NCBI GenBank assembly: GCA_947044365.1
Contig: OX345637.1
Coordinates: 7,267,701-7,331,700, forward strand
DNA: 64,000 bases
From: Petrosia ficiformis
Lineage: Eukaryota > Porifera > Demospongiae > Haplosclerida > Petrosiidae
Direction of reading: 5' to 3'
The notes under the pieces are model-generated. The model did no database searches. It was not told the origin of the DNA and was given only the letters and a program-made list of their open reading frames with translations. Position numbers and translations under genes: made by a program. Positions 44,975 to 57,862 of the stretch are shown here, one piece after another (positions within the stretch are counted from its first letter, which is position 1; the number at the start of each line of letters is the position of its first letter).

Positions 44975-45054
44975 GTACTGGGGTGTCATCTTTAGAAAAT
45001 GAGGGTATTGATGAATTATAGGATATTACGAGCGAGTTCTATGGAGTGATAAAG
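44975..45054 (+). pseudogene. Fossil copy of MMAA exon 9, upstream of A5
   Basis: GTACTGGGGTGTCATC, then TTTAGAAAATGAGGGTATTG and TTCTATGGAGTGATAAAG then GTTAGTAATA: the MMAA exon at 24798-24878 with one base missing and an in-frame stop like that in the A2 fossil. Confidence 0.92.
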
Positions 45055-45317
45055 GTTAGTAATAAAATAAATACTGTTTAATTATTGTACAGAACTTTTG
45101 TAGTTAAAGTAATTTCATCAATATACTTATGGTCTAACTTGCCATCTACTTCAATTGCAACTGTCAACAAATGTACTGTAAACTAAACATGGAAAGGAAT
45201 ACTGAACTATAAACTAATAGTGCTGAATCATGATAGTTATTGTGTTCATTGTGACATTACATGATCATAATTTGGGTTGGGTCAGCGGTAGATTCTGCCT
45301 ACTGGCTTGTAGTTACA

Positions 45318-47676
45318 ATGTTGTGTTTATTACTATTACTAATGTATGGGGCAGTAAATAGTGAAGGTGAACAATAACTTTATAAATATACAATTCTTGT
45401 ATATTGATAGTGATAATTATAATCTTTATATTCCTGTTTAGTATTTTTACAACAGTCATCTCCTTCATATCATCCTGTTTGTCCTGGAGATAATGTGACT
45501 ATCACTTGTAATGTATCTACTGGTAGCGGTGCATTAAGATGGGAAGATCCTCTGAATCCTAGTGCTATTAGTGTCCTATATACTGAAATGGATGTAGCTG
45601 GAATGGATATTGTTAATCTTAGTATTTTTGAAATTAAGTTAGTTAGTAAAAATCTGCAAGATTTTGAGTTCTCTTCAGAAGCTACTGTACAGAATATTCA
45701 GTTGAGTAATAATGGAAGCAGTTTGAGCTGTTCAGATCAAATATTTGGAAGTAATGAGAAAAGAATATCAATTTCAATATCAGGTATAATATATAGTATG
45801 TATTATAATACACTGCAAAAAATAAATCATTAAAATAGCCATTTTATTGGTTAGTACAGTTGCAAGGAATAGCATGAGTTTCAAATTAGTTTGTCCATTG
45901 TCATACAGGATGTTGTGGCCATGGCTACATGCATGTATGTTACTATGACATTAAGTATTGAAAGGTATAAATTATTATGTGTTTACGGGTTTACAAACCC
46001 TTTTGATGGCCAGATACAATTACATGAACTTTAGTATAAATTATACTAAATGTTTGAGATGAAATATGAGTAGACAGCACCATAAAATTATAGTGCTTCA
46101 ACTATAATTGAATACTTATAATTAGTACAAAGCATCTGTGGTATAAGATGTATGTATTCTGAACAACGAACTAATTGTTAAATCCTTGCAGCCGTACACT
46201 ATCCATTAAATTAGTTATTTTTGTATTATAATACTATGGCATGCAATAAAATAAAATTCATAATGACACACTACAGGAATACCATCCAGTCCAGGTAATG
46301 TTTCATTTACTGCTGACACTACAACTCACCTCACTCTTTACTGGTCTCCACCAACTGAGAATATTAATTGTATTGTTAAATATATTGTGAAGATTAACGA
46401 TCAACAAATAGAAACAAATGTCACTTCTCTATCAGTACCAAACGTATCCATTGGTTCAGTATACAATGTTACTGTATATAGTCAAGATAGGGATAATAGA
46501 AATGGAAGCATTAGTGAATTACTTACGGTAACTTGGAAAGGTATATAATCATTATAATTTATGTCAGTTATAATATAGTTCTTATTATGGTCATACAGTT
46601 CTTTTTCCAGTATCAGCTTTATCATGGAATATTAGTGAGATAGATGGAAACACAAGAATTATATTGATATGGAAGGTATAAAGTATACTATTATCACTCT
46701 TAACTATTACATCATTCACAGCATGAAGAAGATAGCTCTCGTCCATCGACTCAACATTTCTTTGTATCTCATAATATCAGTGAACCATGGAATACAACCA
46801 CAATGAATTCCAATATCATACTAACTGGTATTAAAAGAGGAAATACTTATGTCATAAATGTATCAGCTGTTAATATATTGGGTGAAAGTCTACCACAAGA
46901 GATTGAAGGTATAAAGTAACATGATACATATTTCATTTATAAACTATACTGTTTATGACATATTGATAAAGCAATGATAAATGAAGTTAGCACTACAATG
47001 AATCAAATCAGTAGCACTACCAGGACTACAATAATTACAAGTAGTACATTTGTGTTCAGTAGTATATTTCAAGGTTAGAATATTTATTATATATGTTTTC
47101 ACATGTATATCTATAATAATACTATTAGAAACTAATACTATACCTCAAAGCTTCTCAAACATTTGTAAGTTATTTATATACAGGATACTCTATAATGATA
47201 TATCATTGTAAGATACTTCAAAAAATTCAGTGTTTACAATAACATCATCAGATACAATAACAGAAGTATCAAATGCAATATGTAAGTTGGTATAATGTAT
47301 GACACAATACGTGTATTGTGCATGCATACTATTCACTCACCTTTAGGCTTAACAGACCCACTAGCAAATAACATACAAGCAGGTAAATAAATACAAGATT
47401 TAAATTCTTGTATTAATCACTAAATATTTCAAAGGAGTAATTGGAGCTACATTGGGTATAGTAATATCTACTATTGTATCAGTGATAGTGACATCATTAG
47501 TGTGTTTACTGATCACTCAAAAGAGGATTCAGCAACACAAGACATTACCTGAACACAAGTTACAAGATCCTGTTATTAAAACTGGTCCAGTGTATGATGT
47601 TCCAGATATGAATATTAAACCTGTTCAGAATACATTTGAACTACAAACAAATACTGCATATGGAAGAGTTAATTAG
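45318..47676 (+). CDS. Receptor A5: Ig-FN3-FN3-TM, Ig class 2
   Basis: Exons 45318-45366, 45442-45783, 46277-46540, 46599-46675, 46722-46908, 46972-47073, 47129-47164, 47231-47281, 47347-47382 and 47435-47676; 461 residues. Sister of A2: same Ig class (ISVLYTEMDVAGMDIVNLSI) and the same enlarged, MITE-bearing intron after it. The second FN3 begins VLFPVS and ends its first half IWK instead of IWE. The fourth stalk exon is short (36 nt, TDPLANNIQA) and so lacks the Cys kept by other A genes. The tail has QQHKTL, YDVP and TAYGRV. The signal-exon donor is GTGAAC, weaker than the GTGAGC of its sisters. Confidence 0.84.
45811..46250. mobile_element. CACTGCAAAAA-ended MITE in A5
   Basis: Same position and near-identical sequence to the A2 intron element at 29370-29818, so it was present before A2 and A5 split. 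Confidence 0.6.
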
Positions 47677-48400
47677 AATATATTATCTGATGAGTTTCTG
47701 TTTGTGATATATTAGTGTCTGTGTGTTTGGTTTATTAAGAATAACTGTTTGTGATATTCATACATATTTTATCTAACGAAAATGTTTGTATCAACATTTA
47801 CCAGTTGGTAGGTATATTCTATTCATTATGTTGTGATCACTTAGTCATATTGAGATAGTGTGTTGATCAGTATAATTGAAGCAATAGCCACGCAATCCGC
47901 CAAAGCATGTATACATAAGTACATGCTTACCAGAATTCTACCCAGTACCACTAAATTTTATTAGATTATATCCTCCTACATGTAGGTGTGTTCTGCATAA
48001 TCTTTTGGGGTGGTATATATATATATACATATATATATAATATATATATATATGTACTGAGGGTGTCATCTTTAGAAAATGAGAGCATTGATATATTATG
48101 AGAGAGTTCTATGGAGTGATGAAGTTTAGTAATAATATAAGTACTGTTTAATTATCGTACAGAACGTTTGTTGACTATATTATAGTTAAAGTAATTTCAT
48201 CAATATACTGATGGTTTGTCTGATCTAACATCTACTTTAAATGCAACTGTCAAAAAACATTCTGTAAACTAAACATGGAAAAGAATACTGAACTATAAAC
48301 TAATAGTGCTGAATCATGATAGATCTAGTTATTGTGACATTGCATGATCATAATGTGGGTTGGGTCAGTGGTAGATTCTGCCTACTGGCTTGTAGTTACA
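47677..48400. other. A5-A6 intergenic region with MMAA exon fossil
   Basis: No gene. Contains the promoter-type block TGTAGGTGTGTTCTGCATAA at 47981, TA repeats, and at 48054-48124 a third MMAA exon 9 fossil (GGGTGTCATCTTTAGAAAAT to GGAGTGATGAAG) with a 10-bp deletion. Confidence 0.85.
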
Positions 48401-50364
48401 ATGTTGTGTTTATTACTATTACTAATGTATAGGGCAGTAAATAGTGAAGGTGAGCAATAACCTTATAAATAAACAATTCTTGTATATTGATAATGATAAT
48501 TATAATCTTTATAATTATTCCTGTTTAGTATTTTTACAGCAGTCATCTCCTTCATATCATCCTGTTTGTCCTGAAGATAATGTGACTATCACTTGTAATG
48601 TATCTACTGGTAGTACTGCATTAACTTGGAGAAATCCTCCTAATCCTGGTGCTACTGCATTCACAGAAGATATAGCTATTGGAACAACTAGTGTTGTTGG
48701 TATTTTTACTGTTAAATTAATTGGTAAAAACATTCCAAATTTTGAATTATCTTCTGAAGCTTCAGTACAGAATATTCAGTTGAATAATAACGAGAGTAGT
48801 TTAAGTTGTTCAGACCAGACATTAGGAGGTAATATGGAAACTATACTAATTTTAATATCAGGTATGTTACATTAGAATTTACATACAATTTCATAATTAT
48901 TATCTAAAAACACAACAGGAGTTGCATCCAGTCCAAGTAATGTTTCATTTACTGCTGACACTACAACTCACCTCACTCTTTACTGGTCTCCACCAACTGA
49001 GAATATTAATTGTATTGTTAAATATATTGTGAAGATTAATGATCAGCAAATGGAAACAACTGTAACTTCTCTATCAGTACCAAACTTATCCATTGGTTCA
49101 GTATACAATGTTACTGTATATAGTCAAGATAGTACTAATAGAAATGGAAGTACTAGTGAATTACTTATAGTAACTTGGAAAGGTATATAATAATGATTTT
49201 CAAATTTATAATGTAGTTCTTATTATGGCCATACAGTTCCTCTTCCAGTATCAGCTTTATCATGGAATATCAGTGAGATAGATGGAAACACAAGTATTAT
49301 ATTGATATGGGAGGTATAAAGTATACTGTTATTACTCTAACTATTATATCATTCACAGCATGAAGAAGATAGCTCTCGTCCACCGACTCAACATTTCCTT
49401 GTATCTCATAATATCAGTAAATCATGGAATACAACCACAATAAATTCCAGTATTATACTGACTGGTATTAAAAGAGGAAATATTTATGTCATAAATGTAT
49501 CAGCTGTTAATATATTGGGTGAAAGTCTACCACAAGAGATTGAAGGTATAAAGTAACATGATACATTTCTCATTTATAAACTATACTGTTTATGACATAT
49601 TGGTAAAGCAATTATAAATGAAGTTAGCACTACTACAAATCAAATCAGTAGCACTACCAGTACTACAATAACTACAAGTAGTACATTTGTGTTCAGTAGT
49701 ATATTTCAAGGTTAGAATATCTGTTATATAGGTGTTCATATGTATGTCTATAATAATACTATTAGAAACTAATACTATACCTCAAAGCTTCTCAAACATT
49801 TGTAAGTTATTGTTATAATGATATTGTGATATATACAGGATAATCTATAATTATTATAAGATACTTCAAAAAATTCAGTGTCTACAATAACATCATCAGA
49901 TACAATGATCGCATTATCAAATACAATATGTAAGTTAGTAATAATGTATGATTGTATGACATAACAGTTGTATTGTGCACATGTGTGCATGCACTTTCAA
50001 AATAGTTCCTTTACATTTTAGGCTTAACAATTCCACTAGAAACATGTTCAAATAAATCATGTACACAAGCAGGTAAATTCAAGAGTTAAATTATTTTATC
50101 AATCATTAAATTCTTCAAAGAGTAGTAATTGGAGCTACATTGGGTATAGTAATATCTACCATTGTATCAGTGATAGTGACATCATTTGTGTGTTTACTGA
50201 TCACTCAAAAGAGGATTCAGCAATACAAGACATTACCTGAACACAAGTTACAAGATCCTGTTATTAAAACTGGTCCAGTGTATGATGTTCCAGATATGAA
50301 TATTAAACCTGTTCAGAATACATTTGAACTTCAAACAAATACTGCATATGGAAGAGTTAATTAG
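48401..50364 (+). CDS. Receptor A6: Ig-FN3-FN3-TM, Ig class 3
   Basis: Exons 48401-48449, 48529-48861, 48919-49182, 49237-49313, 49359-49545, 49609-49710, 49766-49801, 49879-49929, 50022-50072 and 50123-50364; 463 residues. Nearest to A4: same Ig class (PPNPGATAFTEDIAIGTTSV), the Cys-containing NKSCTQA stalk end, and the same shifted acceptor at the membrane exon. It differs in carrying the membrane-proximal Tyr (QQYKTL) besides YDVP and TAYGRV, and Phe in the helix (VTSFVC). The signal peptide reads MYRAVNSE where others have MYEAVNSE or MYGAVNSE. Just before the Ig the sequence is PEDN instead of PGDN. Confidence 0.84.
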
Positions 50365-50980
50365 AATATGAGTTTCTGTTTATGATATATTGGTGTTTGT
50401 ATGTGTTAGTTTAATAAGAATAACTGTTTTGTGATATTCCAAAGTGATGTACATATTTTAGCCAACAAAAAAAATTGGTATCAACATGCACTTGTAGATG
50501 TATTCTGTATGTGTTGATGACTAATTATAAACATGATGACTCCTTCCAAATTATTTAGATTTAGAACATATTCCATTAATCATCAATTGTACAACTATTT
50601 ATATATCACTTAGTCATGTCTTTTATTGAGATGGTGTGTTAATATAATTGAAGGAATAGCCATGCAATCCACAAAATAAGTGATTACATGATTACCACAA
50701 TTGTAACTATCAGTACTGATGAAAATAGAGAGAAAGATACACTGAGATAATTAATGTTTTGACAATTGCTACAGATCTAAAAAGGATCCAACACACATTT
50801 TGTGCATTATTAAACTGATACCGAAATGAACAGTAATGGCCACCACAAAACAATCATAAGAATACTTTTATCTGTTTGTACGTATAATTTATTATAGTCT
50901 GCAAGAACTTATTTGTACATGTGTACTCCCACTGGTAGGTGTGTTCTGTATGATCTATTATGTTTTGGGATGTGTTACTG

Positions 50981-52991
50981 ATGAGTCATCTAAACATCTT
51001 TCTACTTCATATTTTCATTGGTAATGAATAGAAATGTTTTGAGTATACAATAATATTATACAATATACTATTTCAATACAGGACTAAGTGATTGTGCAGT
51101 TGTTCTTCAGTTTGTCTACAAGATATTGCTCAATACACTTGTACAATTGATGATACTGACTTACTGGTATGGACTGTTCCTAATCCACAGAATTCGCAAG
51201 AAACAGACATGTTAACGATCACCATATTCACAAACAGTAATGTAACAGATGATACAGATACATTCACTGCAGTGTTAACTGATGATGATCCATTTGTCTC
51301 TACATTATCATTTGTGACCACTAATCAACTCAATAATAAAGAGATTGTGTGTTTAAGTGGAGGAAATAGCAAAACGTGTACTGTAATGATACTAGGTATG
51401 TGAATAAATATAACATAATCCAATTATGAATTGTTATTAGGAACACCATCTGTCCCTTTGAATACCAGTGTCACAGCCATTGGTTCTAATGCAGTGATAG
51501 TATCATGGTCTCCTTCTCTCAATTCAAGTCAATGTATTGATCACTATGTTGTTAGTATAGTCAATGGAAATACAATATTTTATAAGAACACTTCTAACAG
51601 TTCTACAATACTTGTTATTAATCAGTTAATACAGGGAATGAATTATTCATTTAGTGCAACAGGAGTTGATAAGGCAGAGAGAACTGGAGAAGAAAGTGAA
51701 ACAGCAAGAATTAATTTAGATGGTAAGTGAATAGATTATCAATCATGTAATGCTTATATCTTGAGTTTATGATAGTTCCAGAATCTGTGATTGATCTGAA
51801 CTTCACACTGATTGATGAATCATTAAACCTCGTAACACTAACAATAACATGGAAGGTTAACTTGTATGTAATTATTAATATACATTTTAGTTTATTTTAT
51901 TTAATTCAGGCTCTATCAGATGCGTTTAGATCTCCAGTAATTGATTATCATGTGTATCACAATATCACATCATCTGATGGATCTCTAGTACATAATGTCA
52001 CTAATAACATGACACATATCACATTCACTAGTGTGTCCAGAGGTAGTCAATATATTGTGAATGTGACTGCTGAGAATATTATAGGAATAGGAGAAGAGTC
52101 ACTGATCACTGGTATATAAATATGTATGTGGTTATTCTCTATGGTTTATACTTACTTATTATAGTTTCAATTCCAGTTCTGCCTGCATCAATGTCAAGTC
52201 CATCAACCAGTAGTGTGATCAGTGAGTTTAGTAATGATAATTTTTTTATCTCTGTTATATTGTCTTTTAATTTTAACAGCACAGCTTTCTATAGCATCAA
52301 CTATTAGTTAGTTATTAATTTATATCATCATTGCAAATAGTAATTGCAGAAAGCACACTAAATTCATATTGTTAGTGTTGTTTTAATACAAAGATTATAA
52401 AAAATTATACTTTTTGTAGCTAATCATCAAATAACAGAACAAAACACTAATTCTATTGTTACAACTCAAAAGACACTTTCAACCAGTAAGTTAATGAATT
52501 ATACTGTGTGCAAATGTAATACATGTATATACACTGACTTATAAATTCTGTTTTCCTATCATTTCATTTACTTGTAAATGGCGTACGGCATAGCATAAAT
52601 CACATGTAATTATAACTTGTTTGCAATGTAGTTACATCAAATGCCTATAACTGCATTTCTTGTACAAACAGTGGTATTTCAAGTTCAGTTGCAGGTAACA
52701 AGTGAATGTATGAACTTTTGCAATATAAATGTATAATGTTATCGTTATCACACAGTGGCAGTCGCAGTTCCAGTGACTATGATAATTTCATCAGTAATCA
52801 GTGTATTGATTACTAGTTTGATATTCTGTCTAGTGATAAAGAGAAATACATGTCTGAAATCACAAGAGAAATCAAAAGTTTCTAAAGACACATCATTAGT
52901 AATTTATGATTTACCTAATGTATGCAATGATACTGGTGATGTGAAGAAGAGTATTGAACTACAAGCTAACAGTGCTTATGGACAATTATAA
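50981..52991 (+). pseudogene. Receptor B4: 10-bp deletion in the Ig exon
   Basis: Exons 50981-51020, 51082-51395, 51441-51722, 51776-51855, 51910-52111, 52165-52221, 52280-52306, 52420-52485, 52632-52694 and 52756-52991. Everything but the Ig exon is open and well spliced. After LQ the ten bases that include the Cys codon of LQC are missing, so the frame shifts and meets TAA. The rest of the Ig exon is a good frame by itself (VCLQDIAQYTC to CTVMILG), so the lesion is recent or an assembly error. Stalk subtype VSIPVLPAS with CISC, shared with B5. The tail has VIYDLP and NSAYGQL, and one Lys fewer after the helix. Confidence 0.78.
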
Positions 52992-53649
52992 GTTGTTTTG
53001 TATAGTTCGTAGGCAACATAATTAATAATGAATATTGTCCATCTTTAATTATTTAAGGCACTTAAGGCACTCTTGAGTTGATGGACTACTTTCATATGAA
53101 TTAGTCTTTGTTTGTTGTAGTCTGAAAATGATAACTGTTTGTATGTTGTAAAGTATATAATCCATTGCAATAAACAACAAACTTAAATAATTGAGCATAC
53201 ATGTATTCAATACATATGCATTAATAGTATACTATATAGTTACCAATTGTAATACAAAAAGCACTTGTAGTGTGCGTACGGGCTGTGCTGCTTAATAATA
53301 CATGAGTCACCTTTTTGTCTTGTTTAGTGTTTTAATCTTTGGATATTTTAGAGGTGGATTCCAGTCAGAGTAATTTTAACCATATGTTTGTTATTATTAG
53401 TAATCTACAAGACAGGAGATAGTGAAGTGTAGTAACTATTGATATTCATTGTATGTATGTATGTAATTACTGATTCCTGTTAGTAAAAACCTTTCTATAC
53501 TGTGTATATAAACTTAAGTTACTTCCTGTTAGTCAGTTGATTTTAGTAGAGTGTTAGAGAATAGATGTTTTTTGGATTCTAGATTATAACATGAAGGTAT
53601 ATATAAGTAATGACTTATTGAATTATAAATATGTATTATTCTCTATCAG
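52992..53649. other. B4-A7 intergenic region
   Basis: No gene visible. Mostly unlike other array spacers; no A-type signal-peptide exon is recognisable before the A7 Ig remnant. Confidence 0.45.
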
Positions 53650-54905
53650 TGTTTTTACAGCAGACATTTCCTTCATATCATCCTGTTTGTCCTGGAGATA
53701 ATGTATCTACTGGTAGTACTGCATTAAGATGGACAGATCTTCTAGATCCCAGTGCTGTAGCTGTCATATTTAGAGAACATACAGATATTGGATCTACTGG
53801 TGTTGTTGGTATTTTTATTGCTGAATTAATTGGTAAAAACATTGCAAATTTTGAATTATCTTCTGAAGCTTCAGTACAGAATATTCAGCTGAATAATAAT
53901 GGGAGTAGTTTACCTTGTTCAGATCACGTATTAGGAGGTAATATGAAAACTATACTAATTTTAATATCAGGTATGGTAAACATTAGAATCTCAGTACATA
54001 CGACTTTCATAATCATTATCTAAAAACACATCAGGAGCTCTGTCCAGTCCAAGTAAAGTTTCATTTACTGCTGACACTACAACTCACCTTACTCTTTACT
54101 GGTCTCCACCAACTGAGAATATTAATTGTATTGTTAAATATATTGTGAAGATTAATGATCAGTAAATGGAAACAACTGTTACTTCGCTATCAGTATCAAA
54201 CTTATCCATTGGTTCAGTATACAATGTTACTGTATATAGTCAAGATAGTACTAATAGAAATGGAAGTACTAGTGAATTACTTACAGTAATTTGGAAAGGT
54301 ATATACATATAATAATGATTTTTGAATTTGTAATATAGTTCTTGTTATGGTCATACAGTTTCTCTTCCAGTATCAGCTTTATCATGGAATATCAGTGAGA
54401 TAGATGGAAACACAAGTATTATATTGATATGGGAGGTATAAAGTGTACTGTTAACTATTACATCATTCACAGCATGAAGAAGATAGCTCTCGTCCATCAA
54501 CTCAATATTTCTTTGTATCTCATATAATATCAGCGAACCATGGAGTACAACCACAATGAATTCCAGTATTATACTCACTGACATTAAAAGAGGAAATACA
54601 TGTGTCATAAATGTATCAACTGTTAATATATTGGGTAAAAGTCTACCACAAGAGATTGAAGGTATAAGTAACACGATACATATCTCATTTATAAACTATA
54701 CTGTTTCTGACATAGCGTAGTGTGTTTACAGATCACTCAAAAGAGGATTCAACAACACAAGACGTTAACTGAACACAAGTTACAAGATCCTGTTATTAAA
54801 ACTGGTCCAGTGTATGATATTCCAAATATGAATATTAAACCTGTTCAGAATACATTTGAACTTCAAACAAATACTGCATATGGAAGAGTTAATTATTTTA
54901 TCTGA
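53650..54905 (+). pseudogene. Receptor A7: heavily damaged A copy
   Basis: Ig remnant 53650-53970 lacks 18 bases including the first Ig cysteine (TITCNVS) and has no signal exon. The FN3 remnant 54035-54298 has TAA at 54163-54165 where sisters read CAACAA-type Gln codons. The second FN3 (from about 54360 to 54661) carries a two-base insertion (CATATAATATC). All stalk exons and the first half of the membrane helix are deleted, joining directly to ITQKRIQQHKTL. The tail still reads GPVYDIPN and TAYGRVN but its stop is gone, adding YFI. Clearly non-functional. Confidence 0.93.
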
Positions 54906-55274
54906 TGAGTTTTGTTTTTATGATATATTGTGTTTTGTTTAAATAACTAATAAAAATTCATATCCACATGTACCTGTGGTGATAACTAATTATAAACATG
55001 ACGGACTCCTTTCAAGTCATTTAGATTGGAACATTCCATCATAGAATATTACCATGTGTTGTACAACTATAATATATATCACTTAGTCATATCTTGAGAT
55101 GGTGTGTCAATATATCCACGCAATCTGACAAAAAGTGTATACATAAAGTACATGCATATCACTATCAGTAGATATACCAATGTAAACATTAATTAATTAT
55201 TCTAAAATAGTACAAATGTACTCCCACTTGTAGGTGTGTTCTTATTATATATTCTTGGATAGTGGCTAATTAAT

Positions 55275-57334
55275 ATGAGTCATCTAAACATCTTTCTACT
55301 TTCTATTTTCATTGGTAATAAATAGAAATATTTTGAGTAATATTATACAATATGCTATTTCAATACAGGACTAAGTGATTGTGCAGTTGTTCTTCAGTGT
55401 GGTGAAGTTTGTCTACAAGATATAGCTCAATACACTTGTACAATTGATGGTGATGTACTTTCATGGATTCTTCCAGACACAATTCTACTACAGGTTCTTA
55501 TTCAACAGCCCAATGTAACAGATTCAACAAAGACATTCACTGCAGTGTTAACTAACCATAGTAGTAATCAGTTAACCTCTACATTATCATTTATGGCTAC
55601 TATTCAACTCAATAATGAAGAAATCATGTGTAGTGGTGGTGGTACAGCAAGTTGTAACATTAAAATTTCAGGTAATAGTATAACAGACCACTTAGATTGA
55701 TTTTGCATACTTAACACATAGGAACACCATCCGTTCCTTTGAATGCCAGTGTCACAGCCATTGGTCCTAATACAGTGGTAGTATCATGGTCTCCTCCTCT
55801 CAATTCAAGTCAATGTATTGATCATTATGTTGTTAGTATAGTCAATGGAAATATAGTATCTAATATGAATACTTCTAATAGTTCTACAACATTTGTTATT
55901 AACCAGTTAATACAAGGAATGAATTATTCGTTTAGTGTAAGAGGAGTTGATAGGGCAGAAAGAACTGGAGAAGAAAGTGAAATAGCAAGAATTACTTTAG
56001 ATGGTAAGGAAATAGATTACTGATTATGTGATACTTATGTCCTAGGTTAATGATAGTTCCAGAATCTGTGATTGATCTGAACTTCACACTAACTGATGAA
56101 TCATTAAACTTCATTGAATTAAGGATAACATGGAAAGTTAGTTTATATTATAAATATCAGAATTTAATCGTCAGATACATTAAGGTCTCCTGTAATCATA
56201 CCTATGTGTTTCATTAACTCCAGGCTCCATCAGTTACACTGAGACCTCCAGTAATTGATTATCATGTATATCACAATATTACGTCATCTGATGGATCTCT
56301 AGTACATAATGTCACTAATAACATGACACATATCACATTCACTAGTGTGTCCAGAGGTAGACAATATATTGTGAATGTGACTGCTGAGAATATTATAGGA
56401 ATAGGAGAGGAGTCACTGATGACTGGTATATAATGTATGTAGTTATTCATAATAATTATTACAATTATTTATTATAGTTTCAATTCCAGTTCTGTTAAGT
56501 ACATCAACCAGTAATGTAATCAGTGAGTTTAGTAATATAATTTCAATCTTCATTTCTGTTGTATTATCTCTTTAAAATCTGTTTTTAACAGCACAGCTTT
56601 CTGTAGAATCAACTATTGGTTAGTTATAGATTCATAATTATCATCATTGCTGTAATGACAAAATTAAACGTTTTTCAAAACACTAGTGCAAACAGTACTT
56701 GAAGTGTCTTCAGAAAGTGCACTTAATTCATATTGTTAGTGTCATTTTAGTACAAAGAATAAAATTAATTATATGAATTTAATGTATAGTTAATCTTGAA
56801 TGCATGAATTCTTTTGCTACAACTCAAAAGATACCGCCAATGAGTAAGTGAATTACACATTGATATAATAATTATACAATACAAATCACTTTATTTGGTT
56901 TTTCTATAATTTAAATTTACTCATAATTATATAATTGACATGCCAAATATCTTCCTATGTATAATAATTATATATAGTTACATCAAATACTTGTAACTGC
57001 ATTTCTTGTACAAGCAGTGATATTTCAACTAAAGTTGTTGGTAAGAAGTGAATAAATAAATTAATGTTGTATAAACTTATAATGTTATCATTATCACACA
57101 GTCGCAATCGCAGTACCAGTGACTATGATAATTTCATCAGTAATCAGTGTATTGATTACTAGTTTGATATTCTGTCTAGTGATAAAGAAAAGAAATACAT
57201 ATCTGAAACCACAAGAAAAAGCTTCTAAAGATACACCATTAGTAATTTATGATTTACCTAATGTATGTGATGATACTAGAGATGTGAAGAAGAATATTGA
57301 ATTACAAGCTAACAGTGCTTATGGACAATTATAA
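55275..57334 (+). CDS. Receptor B5: Ig-FN3-FN3-TM, most divergent B Ig
   Basis: Exons 55275-55314, 55369-55671, 55722-56003, 56056-56135, 56224-56425, 56478-56522, 56592-56618, 56790-56843, 56978-57040 and 57102-57334; 442 residues, open. The Ig exon keeps the start (LSDCAVVLQC, CLQDIAQYTCTIDG) but diverges after it: SWILPDTILLQVLIQQPNVT, then TNHSSNQLTSTLSF, CSGGGTASC. That is the lowest similarity among B copies. FN3 domains stay close to B2. Stalk with a CNCISC triplet of cysteines. The tail is shorter (KPQEKASKDTPLVIYDLP) and ends ELQANSAYGQL. VAIAVPVTM precedes the helix. Confidence 0.85.
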
Positions 57335-57464
57335 GTTGTTTTGTATGTACAGTCAGTAGGCAATATAATTGATAATGAATATTGTCCATCATTTATTTAT
57401 ACATGGTGCTGTTAAGATGACTTTCATATGTATTAGTCTCTGTTTGTCGTAGTATACTTAACTT

Positions 57465-57705
57465 GAATATTAAACCTGTTCCAAATACAATCGAAATTCA
57501 AACACATACTGTATATGAACAGTTAATTAGTCTAGTTATTTTAGTTGAATTTGTGTTGTCTTGCTTGCTATACTATTTCAACACAAGACTAAGTGATTGT
57601 ACGATTATCTTGCAATGTGCACATAGTATAGCCAATAATATACTTGTACAATGCAGGATTATGGTAATGTCTGGATTATGGAATGTTGTTCATCAAACCA
57701 AAACA
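57465..57705 (+). pseudogene. Fragments of an A tail and a B Ig exon
   Basis: 57465-57530 reads like the A tail end (NIKPVPNTIEIQTHTVYEQL). About 57568-57705 resembles the start of a B Ig exon (RLSDC, then stops). Remnants of a lost A-B pair between B5 and B6. Confidence 0.75.
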
Positions 57706-57862
57706 CAATGATTACTATGTACATTGATAGTACAAGATTACTGATAGGATGATTGAAAGTTTTGATAAAGAATTAATATAATATCAACAATCCCACACAT
57801 TTTATAGTCTGTAGGTGTGTATATGGGTTGTACAGTGTGACAGTGTCTGTTTATACTAAAAC

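Noticed and set aside
44975..45054. Second, functional MMAA-like gene in the array
   Set aside because: Only one exon is present each time, it has an in-frame stop, and no flanking MMAA exons exist.
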